Part shown: one piece after another, positions 1-5,377 of the stretch
How the letters are laid out: the number at the start of each line of letters is the position of its first letter
Position numbering within the stretch: the first letter of the stretch is position 1
DNA from: Betaproteobacteria bacterium
GTDB lineage: Bacteria; Pseudomonadota; Gammaproteobacteria; Burkholderiales; CAIKXV01
Assembly: GCA_947456915.1 (NCBI GenBank)
Contig: CANGUQ010000293.1
Location: 1 to 5,377, forward strand
Reading direction: 5' to 3'
Length of the DNA: 5,377 nt
Translations under genes and position numbers: made by a program
Notes under the pieces: generated by a model
Seen by the model: the letters and a program-made list of their open reading frames with translations, nothing else
What the model was told of the DNA's origin: nothing
Database searches by the model: none

Positions 1-654
1 CTGCTCGACGAGCATGCGAGCAAGTCGCTGCTTGCGGCCTGGGGCGTCGGCGTCACCGTCGACCGCCTGCTGCCGGCTGCCCCGCTCGCCGCCGCCGACG
101 CAGGCGGGTTGCCGTATCCCGTCGCGCTGAAGATCGTCTCGCGCGACATTCCGCACAAGTCCGAGGCAGGTGGTGTGGAGCTTGCGATCGCCGATGCGCA
201 TGCCTTGTCCGCAGCCGTGTCGGCGATGCTCGCGCGTGTCGGCCAGCGCATGCCGCAGGCACGGCTGGAGGGGCTGCTCGTCGCGCAGATGGTGACCGAC
301 GGCATCGAGACGATCGTCGGCGTGGTGAACGACGAGGTGTTCGGTCCGGTCGTTGCATTCGGTCTCGGGGGCATCTTCGCCGAGACGCTGCGCGACGTGA
401 CCTATCGCCTCGCACCGTTCGATCTCGCCAGCGCCCGCACGATGATCGGCGAACTGCGCGCGGCGGCCCTGTTCCGAGGCTTGCGGGGGCGGCCGCCAGC
501 CGATGTGGAGGCGCTGGCGACGACGCTGGTGGCCGTCGGCGAACTCGCGTGGCAGTGGCGCGACCGGCTGGAGGAGCTCGACATCAATCCGCTGCTGGTG
601 CGTCCGGCGGGCCTTGGCGTGGTTGCTGCGGACGCGCTGGTGCGCCTGCGCTGA
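1..654 (+). CDS. C-terminal ATP-grasp part of an ADP-forming acyl-CoA synthetase (acetate--CoA ligase family), 5' truncated by window edge
   Basis: Frame 1 is open from the first base to a TGA at 652-654, giving 217 visible residues. The fragment looks like the ATP-grasp (beta-subunit-like) domain of NDP-forming acetyl/acyl-CoA synthetases, which interconvert acyl-CoA, ADP and Pi with acid, CoA and ATP in the cytoplasm. Seen motifs: a start resembling ATP-grasp_5 domains (EHASKSLLAAWGV, residues 4-16), the VALKIVSRDIPHKSEAGGVEL block (residues 41-61, with K44 and H52-K53), GLGGIFAE (121-128), a LFRGLRGRPPAD segment and the terminal ELDINPLLV (192-200). The protein stops shortly after this, so no GNAT acetyltransferase domain follows, unlike Pat-type lysine acetyltransferases. 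The CoA-binding and phospho-His region should lie upstream of the window. The acid substrate cannot be read from this fragment. A TTG at 109 is internal, because the domain clearly begins before it. Confidence 0.88.
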   Translation: MLDEHASKSLLAAWGVGVTVDRLLPAAPLAAADAGGLPYPVALKIVSRDIPHKSEAGGVELAIADAHALSAAVSAMLARVGQRMPQARLEGLLVAQMVTDGIETIVGVVNDEVFGPVVAFGLGGIFAETLRDVTYRLAPFDLASARTMIGELRAAALFRGLRGRPPADVEALATTLVAVGELAWQWRDRLEELDINPLLVRPAGLGVVAADALVRLR

Positions 655-694
655 GCGATGCCTGCCGCCCGGCGCGGCAAGGGCACGCCGCAGC

Positions 695-723
695 TTGCCG
701 GCGAGCACCGTTTTGTCTACAGT
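695..723 (+). promoter_or_regulatory. Putative sigma-70 promoter for folD
   Basis: TTGCCG at 695-700 and TACAGT at 718-723 are separated by exactly 17 nt. Each matches the TTGACA/TATAAT consensus at 4 of 6 positions. Transcription would start near 730, leaving a leader of about 50 nt before folD. The pair sits in the only non-coding gap between the upstream synthetase and folD, so folD can be transcribed on its own. This is a motif match only. Confidence 0.4.
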
Positions 724-765
724 GCGCGCCTTTCGTCGGCGCCGATGTCGCCGGCAGACGCAGAC

Positions 766-770
766 AGGAG
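766..770 (+). promoter_or_regulatory. Ribosome binding site of folD
   Basis: AGGAG lies 8 nt before the ATG at 779. It selects this ATG over the in-frame upstream extension (open back to 503), whose translation is Arg/Trp-rich and unlike any FolD N-terminus. Confidence 0.8.
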
Positions 771-778
771 AAGCACCG

Positions 779-1621
779 ATGACGGCGCAGCGGATCGACG
801 GCAAGGCACTGGCCGAGCAGGTGCTCGCCGAGTGCGCAGCGAAGGTGCAGGACCTGGGCCGACGCGGCGTGCGTCCCGGCCTGGCAGTGATTCTGGTCGG
901 TGACAATCCGGCCTCGCGCGCCTACATCGGCAACAAGGTCAAGGCCTGCGGCCGCGTCGGCGTGCACTCGCAGGTACACGAGTTTGCCGCGGGCACGCCG
1001 CAGGCCGAGGTGATCGCCAGGGTGCGTGCGCTCAACGCCGATCCGGCGATTCACGGGATCCTGGTGCAGTTGCCGCTGCCTGCGGGGCTCGACGAGGCGG
1101 CGATTCTGGCCGAGGTGGCCGCGAGCAAGGACGTCGACGGTTTCCACGTGATCAACCGCGGCGATCTGCTCGGTGGGCATACGCGATTTCCGCCGTGTAC
1201 GCCGGCGGGCATGATGCGCATGCTCGAACACGCTGGCGTAGATCTTGGCGGGAAGCATGCGGTGGTCGTGGGCCGCAGCAACACCGTGGGCAAGCCGATG
1301 GCGCTGCTGCTGCTCGGGCGCAATGCGACGGTGACGATCTGCACGTCGAAGACGGTCGATCTGGCGAGCCACACCCGGCGTGCTGACGTGCTGGTGGTCG
1401 CCGTCGGTCGGCCGGGACTGGTCACCGGGGACATGATCAAGCCCGGGGCAATCGTGCTCGACGTGGGGATCAACCGCACCGCGGAGGGCCGGCTGGTGGG
1501 TGATGTCGACTTTGCCTCGGCCGAGCAGGTCGCGGGTCACATCACCCCGGTTCCGGGGGGCGTCGGTCCGATGACAGTGGCGATGCTGGTGGTGAACACG
1601 ATCGAGGCCGCTGCTGGTTGA
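779..1621 (+). CDS. folD: Bifunctional methylenetetrahydrofolate dehydrogenase / methenyltetrahydrofolate cyclohydrolase FolD
   Basis: This cytoplasmic enzyme of one-carbon metabolism oxidises 5,10-methylene-THF to methenyl-THF with NADP+ and hydrolyses it to 10-formyl-THF, supplying purine and formyl-Met synthesis. The 280-residue product has the usual FolD length and aligns end to end with E. coli FolD from memory. Visible features: the YIGNK motif with the expected catalytic Lys53, ILVQLPLP with Gln97, KDVDGFH with Asp120, PPCTPAG (139-144), the nucleotide-binding loop GRSNTVGKP (165-173), DVGINR (228-233) and the C-terminal signature PVPGGVGPMT (257-266). The ATG at 779 has a good ribosome binding site. 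The gene probably has its own promoter in the preceding gap. It converges with the minus-strand DUF971 gene, whose open frame runs antisense across it. All catalytic residues look intact. Confidence 0.98.
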   Translation: MTAQRIDGKALAEQVLAECAAKVQDLGRRGVRPGLAVILVGDNPASRAYIGNKVKACGRVGVHSQVHEFAAGTPQAEVIARVRALNADPAIHGILVQLPLPAGLDEAAILAEVAASKDVDGFHVINRGDLLGGHTRFPPCTPAGMMRMLEHAGVDLGGKHAVVVGRSNTVGKPMALLLLGRNATVTICTSKTVDLASHTRRADVLVVAVGRPGLVTGDMIKPGAIVLDVGINRTAEGRLVGDVDFASAEQVAGHITPVPGGVGPMTVAMLVVNTIEAAAG

Positions 1622-1957
1622 GGGCACGCCGCGCGGCCAGGAATCCGGTGGAGCGATCTCGCGCAGCCAGCGCCACGGGTAGATGCCACGCGCGTGCCCG
1701 TCGTCGAAGGTGAACTGTATCGCGTAGCGCCCCTGCGGCTGCGCGGCGGTGATCGTCACGCCGGCCTGCACCGCCAGCGGCGCCGTGGCTGTCAGCCCTG
1801 CGCGGCGCCGTGCAGCCGTGCACTCGGCGCAACGGCAGAGCGATCGCAACAGCGCGAACGGGTAGCTGTCGCGCTTCCCGTCGTTCCGCTCGATGGCCAC
1901 GCAGCGTGCGTGGCCATCGAGCGTTATCGCAACCGGTTCGCTGTCGTCGCCGGACAT
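1622..1957 (-). CDS. DUF971 / GBBH-like N-terminal domain protein with zinc-site signature; natural stop codon missing
   Basis: The ATG at 1957 opens a frame whose first ~102 residues match the DUF971 (gamma-butyrobetaine hydroxylase-like N-terminal) domain. Seen: a beta-rich start (VAITLD, ERNDG), LLRSLCRCAEC with Cys41, Cys43 and Cys46, then GRYAIQFTFDDGHARGIYPW with His88, and WLREI at 97-101. The CxCx2C...H set corresponds to the zinc ligands known in human BBOX1. DUF971 also occurs at the C-terminus of the Fe-S carrier HCF101 and some Mrp/ApbC proteins, so a role near Fe-S proteins is possible but inferred. The end given here is where the gap before folD ends, not a stop codon: the frame continues in antisense to folD until a TGA at 584-586, and the extra sequence is a His/Arg-rich shadow. 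No strong ribosome binding site precedes 1957. A GTG at 2047, inside the upstream gene, is an alternative start. The gene begins 38 nt after the large flavoprotein gene on the same strand, suggesting one operon. Confidence 0.75.
1887..1923. repeat. Perfect 17-bp inverted repeat with 3-nt loop
   Basis: CGCTCGATGGCCACGCA (1887-1903) is the exact reverse complement of 1907-1923, with GCG as the loop. The stem cannot be extended on either side. It lies inside the DUF971 coding region, codons ~12-24 of the minus-strand gene, where it encodes LDGHARCVAIER. No U-tract follows on the minus strand. On the plus strand the next bases are TTATCGC, a poor tract, so it is not a textbook intrinsic terminator. 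It could be an RNA hairpin affecting DUF971 expression, a read-through block for folD transcripts, or a protein-binding dyad. Confidence 0.9.
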
Positions 1958-1995
1958 CGGCGCTGCGTGATGTGCGGGTCGAGTCCGGACCCGGT

Positions 1996-4900
1996 TCAGG
2001 CCGCAGCGGTACGCGCGCCGCTGCGCTGCAGGCAGCGTGCGATCCACTGCGCGGTGAGCTTTTCCTGCACGGAGTTCTGGCGCAGCCGCTCGTTGAGCGC
2101 GGGGAAATCGACCTGGTCGAGCGACTGGTCCTGATTGAAGCAGGAGAACACGTAGGTGATCTTCCCCGTCTCACGGTCACGGTGCGGCTGCAGGCACTGT
2201 GCGCAGATCTCCTTCATCATGCACTGCATCGGCGAGTTGATCGAACCGATTGCGTGGTGCGCAGGTTTCAGGTGTTTCGCCAGCACGCCGTGGCGGGCCG
2301 CGCCGACCGCAGCCATCATCCGGTCCGAGCCGATCGCGATGATGCGGTCGACGTCCGGCACGGGGATCTGGCACTCCCCGAGCCTGCCATCGGCATAGGC
2401 GGCGATCGCCTCGACGATGTTCGCGCTGATCGTGCGGTCCTGCGGCCGCGACGGCACGAAGCCCGGGGATTCGTCGCAGCACCAGATGACGACGTCGGCG
2501 GCTGCCTCGATCTCGGCCACCTTGTAGCGGTCGATCAGCTTCTTGTACCCGGCGAAATACAGCACCTTCGATCCTGCTGCACGCAGCGCCTGACCGATCG
2601 AGAACAGCACCGCGTTGCCGAGCCCGCCGCCGACCAGCATCACCGTCTCGCCGCCGGCAATCTCGGTCGGCTGTCCGGTCGGCCCCATCAGCACGATCGG
2701 CTCGCCCGGTTTCAGCGTCGCGCACAGGTCGGAGGACCCTCCCATCTCCAGCACGATCGTCGACACCAGACCGCGCTCGCGATCGACCCACGCCCCGGTC
2801 ATCGCCAGACCTTCCATCGCCAGCCGCGTGCCGTCGACCAGCGGCGAGCGTGCCTCGAAGTTCTGCAGACGGTAGAACTGCCCCGGCTGGAAGCGGCGCG
2901 CCGCACGCTGCGCGCGCACGACGACCTCGACGATGGTCGGGGTCAGGCGATTGACTTCATGCACCGTTGCCCGCAACTCGCCGTTCAGGCGCCCGATGAA
3001 CGCGTCGGCCGTGAGCGGGCTTGCGGGCGCGGTCGCTGCGAGCACGTGCGAGACCGTCGGATAGCCCTGCTTGGCCGAGCCCATCGCCTTCACCACGTTG
3101 CCGAAGTACGAAGGGTGCAGGTCACCGAAGAAGCTGATGAACCGTCCGTCGTCGCGGCGCGACATGAACACGTTCGGCTGCTTCGGCTTGGAGATCGAGC
3201 GTTCCGGTTTCACCGGCAGGCCCTGCTCGTCGCAGGCACGGAAGTAGCGTCCGTCGAGCACGAAGGTCTGCGCGTCCTCGCGCGCGAGCACCGTGTTCGG
3301 ATTGGTGCCGGCGGCGATCAGCACCGTGCGCGCGGGAAGGGTCACTTCCCCGTCGCCGCGCCACTTGCCGTCCTCGCCGGCAACCTGCCGGCTCATGCGG
3401 ATCGACGCGACGTGCTGGTGATCGTCGACGTCGATGCGCAGCGGTGACAGGCCCTCGGCGAACACGATCCCTTCCTCGAGCGCCTTGTGCACTTCCTCGT
3501 GGTTGAGGGTGTACGAGGGCGAATCGATCATCCGCTTGCGGTAGGCGAGGGTGACCCCGCCCCACTGCGCGAGCAGTGCTGCGAGCCGGGGAGCACGGCC
3601 CTGTGCCGCCGCGGCTGCGCGCTCGCCGCGGATCGCCTGCGCGTGCGCGATGAACTCGTCGGCGATCGTGCGCTCCTCGTCGTTCCAGCGCGCGCGCACT
3701 TCGGCGGCGCCGCGCTCGGCCACCAGGGTCTCGTAGCGGGCGAGGAACTTCTCCACCTGCACCGGGTAGTAGGCGAGCGACTCGGTCGCGGTGTCGACGG
3801 CAGTCAGTCCGCCGCCGATCACCACGACCGGCAGACGCAACTGCATGTTGGCGATGGAATCGGCCTTGGCGGCACCGGTCAGTTGCAGCGCCATCAGGAA
3901 GTCCGAAGCGGTACGCACCCCGCGCGCAAGTCCGTTCGGCATGTCGAGTACCGTCGGGCGGCCGGCTCCGGCGGCGAGCGCGATGTGATCGAAGCCCATC
4001 TCGAAGGCCTCCTCGGCGGTGAGCGTGCCGCCGAAGCGCACGCCGCCGAACATGGCGAACTCGGTGCGGCGCTCGAGGACGAGCCGGATGACCTTCAGGA
4101 AGTTCTTGTTCCAGCGCACGGTGATGCCGTACTCGGCGACACCGCCGAATCCGGCCATCACGCGGTCATCGAGCGACTCGTACAGTTCGTGCACGTCGCG
4201 GATCGGCCGGAAGGCCACACGTTCGCCACCGGGCGCAACGCCCGAGATCTCCGGCGCCAGCGGTTCGATCTTCAGGCCGTCGATGCCTGCGACCACGTGC
4301 CCGTCGTTCATCAGGTGATGCGCGAGCGTGAATCCCGCCGGGCCCAGCCCGACCACCAGCACGCGACGTCCGCTGGGCGCCTTCGGCAGTGTCCGGCGCA
4401 GATCGAGCGGATTCCAGCGCGTGAGCAGGCTGTAGATCTCGAAGCCCCAGGGCAGCTCGAGCACGTCCTTCAGCGTGCGCGTCTCCGACTCCGGGATGTT
4501 GACCGGCTCGGTCTTCTGATAGATGCACGCCTTCATGCAGTCGTTGCAGATCCGATGCCCGGTCGCTGGCACCATCGGGTTGTCGATGGCGATCATCGCC
4601 AGCGCGCCGATCGCGTGTCCCTGCGTCTTGACCTCGTGGAACTCGGAGATGCGCTCTTCCAGCGGGCAGCCGGCAAGCGTCACCTCGAACGGCGACTTCC
4701 TGTAGCGGGCAGCCGCCGGCAGGGCGGCGACTTCCTCCGGGGTTCCCTTGAGCTTTTCCTTCAACCCTTTCGAGCAGGAGTCCTTGCCCTGGTGATGGCA
4801 CCAGATGCAGTAGTGCGCCTGATCGAGCGCACCGGTGAGGTCGGTCCCGCCGTCGGTCAGCGCGAAACCTTCGCGGTGGCGCTGCAGTGGTGCCGGCAGG

Positions 4901-5377
4901 GTGAAGGCGTTGTATCCGCCGGAGGCGTCGGTGTGCACCGGCACCAGATGCTGCGGGTCGGTCCTGTGCGGCGTCTTGAACAGCACGCCGCGCGCGTGCT
5001 GCGCCCGGCCATCGGGGGTGGTCAGCGCCCACGCCGCGTAGTGCAGGGCGAGGGCTGCGCGCTCGGCGAGCGCCGGATCCTGCTGCCAGGCGGTGACGTG
5101 GCGTGCGAATGCGCGTTCCGCGAACGGTTCGCCGAACCATGCTTCCAGGCGGGCGCGTGCGCCGGCCGCGTCGAAATCCGCCAGCGCCTCGGGCTTGACC
5201 TTGGTCGCTGCCTGTCGCTGGACGAACTGGCGCTTGCACTCGTACAGCGGGGCGAGCGCGTTGTGGCGGGCGGCGAGCGCCCGGACCTGCTCGGTGATGC
5301 CGAACAGCTCCCCGACGAATCCGTCGACCCACGGGGCGAGCTCGATCAGCAGCGCTGCCTCGGCCGGTGCGTCGAGC
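1996..5377 (-). CDS. Large Fe-S flavoprotein oxidoreductase: NfnB/GltD-like half fused to NfnA/PyrK-like half, 5' truncated by window edge
   Basis: The minus-strand frame is open from the window end to a TGA at 1996-1998, giving 1126 residues. No ATG, GTG or TTG lies in frame before the GTG at 4986, so the start is outside the window. Counting from that GTG as residue 1, after ~130 upstream helical residues: a first Cys group C60, C63, C71 and GC107PL; a second, CNDCMKAC (147-154) followed by PVNIPESE, as in the Fe-S domain of GltD/NfnB; FAD Rossmann loop VVGLGPAG (211-218); second Rossmann loop VVIGGGLTAVD (388-398), NADPH-type; IAAGTNP (557-563) and GD at 621-622, closing the FAD site; then a ferredoxin-reductase module from ~670 with PGQFYRL (701-707), nucleotide loop VGGGLGN (785-791), and a PyrK/NfnA-like 2Fe-2S motif C922-x5-C928-x2-C931-x17-C949. 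It is probably a soluble NAD(P)H-linked electron-transfer enzyme. The partner acceptor is unknown. DUF971 follows 38 nt downstream. Confidence 0.9.
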   Translation of the reverse strand, partial: LDAPAEAALLIELAPWVDGFVGELFGITEQVRALAARHNALAPLYECKRQFVQRQAATKVKPEALADFDAAGARARLEAWFGEPFAERAFARHVTAWQQDPALAERAALALHYAAWALTTPDGRAQHARGVLFKTPHRTDPQHLVPVHTDASGGYNAFTLPAPLQRHREGFALTDGGTDLTGALDQAHYCIWCHHQGKDSCSKGLKEKLKGTPEEVAALPAAARYRKSPFEVTLAGCPLEERISEFHEVKTQGHAIGALAMIAIDNPMVPATGHRICNDCMKACIYQKTEPVNIPESETRTLKDVLELPWGFEIYSLLTRWNPLDLRRTLPKAPSGRRVLVVGLGPAGFTLAHHLMNDGHVVAGIDGLKIEPLAPEISGVAPGGERVAFRPIRDVHELYESLDDRVMAGFGGVAEYGITVRWNKNFLKVIRLVLERRTEFAMFGGVRFGGTLTAEEAFEMGFDHIALAAGAGRPTVLDMPNGLARGVRTASDFLMALQLTGAAKADSIANMQLRLPVVVIGGGLTAVDTATESLAYYPVQVEKFLARYETLVAERGAAEVRARWNDEERTIADEFIAHAQAIRGERAAAAAQGRAPRLAALLAQWGGVTLAYRKRMIDSPSYTLNHEEVHKALEEGIVFAEGLSPLRIDVDDHQHVASIRMSRQVAGEDGKWRGDGEVTLPARTVLIAAGTNPNTVLAREDAQTFVLDGRYFRACDEQGLPVKPERSISKPKQPNVFMSRRDDGRFISFFGDLHPSYFGNVVKAMGSAKQGYPTVSHVLAATAPASPLTADAFIGRLNGELRATVHEVNRLTPTIVEVVVRAQRAARRFQPGQFYRLQNFEARSPLVDGTRLAMEGLAMTGAWVDRERGLVSTIVLEMGGSSDLCATLKPGEPIVLMGPTGQPTEIAGGETVMLVGGGLGNAVLFSIGQALRAAGSKVLYFAGYKKLIDRYKVAEIEAAADVVIWCCDESPGFVPSRPQDRTISANIVEAIAAYADGRLGECQIPVPDVDRIIAIGSDRMMAAVGAARHGVLAKHLKPAHHAIGSINSPMQCMMKEICAQCLQPHRDRETGKITYVFSCFNQDQSLDQVDFPALNERLRQNSVQEKLTAQWIARCLQRSGARTAAA

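Noticed and set aside
675..714. Possible intrinsic terminator after the acyl-CoA synthetase gene
   Set aside because: CGGCAAG (675-681) and CTTGCCG (694-700) can pair, but the stem is only 7 bp with a 12-nt loop and the TTTT run starts 10 nt after it. It also overlaps the better-supported promoter.
503..778. N-terminal extension of folD to an upstream start
   Set aside because: The extension overlaps the synthetase gene, is Arg/Trp-rich, and is unlike FolD. The ATG at 779 has the ribosome binding site and a standard N-terminus.
1810..3447. A 545-codon plus-strand open frame opposite the flavoprotein gene
   Set aside because: Its codons are exact reverse complements of the flavoprotein codons, so it stays open because TTA, CTA and TCA are rare there. 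The translation is His/Arg/Asp-rich with no family resemblance.
4984..4986. GTG at 4986 as the start of the flavoprotein
   Set aside because: The frame remains open for 130 further codons to the window edge with protein-like composition, so this Val is most likely internal.
4166..5332. A 388-codon minus-strand open frame overlapping the start of the flavoprotein region
   Set aside because: It is out of frame with the clear Fe-S/Rossmann coding and gives Arg/Ala/Gly-rich sequence typical of a high-GC shadow frame.

Overview
The window is dense, high-GC coding DNA with short intergenic gaps. Codon choice is strongly GC-biased; for example, folD contains no TTA, CTA or TCA codon in frame. The gene families fit a beta- or gammaproteobacterium, but nothing here fixes the taxon. 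I see no mobile element, tRNA, rRNA or CRISPR array.

Layout: (1) 1-654, plus strand, is the 3' end of an ADP-forming acyl-CoA synthetase-type gene (ATP-grasp domain). (2) 655-778 is a short gap holding a plausible sigma-70 promoter and a clear ribosome binding site. (3) 779-1621, plus strand, is folD, the bifunctional methylene-tetrahydrofolate dehydrogenase/cyclohydrolase. (4) About 1622-1957, minus strand, is a small DUF971 (GBBH-like N-terminal domain) protein with a complete zinc-site signature. Its frame has no stop codon where the domain ends and stays open through the antisense of folD to 584. (5) 1996 to the window edge, minus strand, is a very large iron-sulfur flavoprotein of at least 1126 residues. 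It joins a GltD/NfnB-like half (two 4Fe-4S-type cysteine groups, two Rossmann folds) to an NfnA/PyrK-like half (FAD/NAD reductase plus a C-terminal 2Fe-2S motif).

The flavoprotein and the DUF971 gene lie on the same strand 38 nt apart and probably form one operon that converges on folD. The most interesting content is this pair: a single-chain relative of the electron-bifurcating NfnAB transhydrogenase, with an extra helical N-terminal region and an internal insertion, followed by a small Cys/His protein from a family that elsewhere is attached to Fe-S carrier proteins. Inside the DUF971 gene lies a perfect 17-bp inverted repeat with a 3-nt loop. Electron bifurcation and a DUF971 role in cluster handling are inferences from family resemblance, not shown by the sequence.
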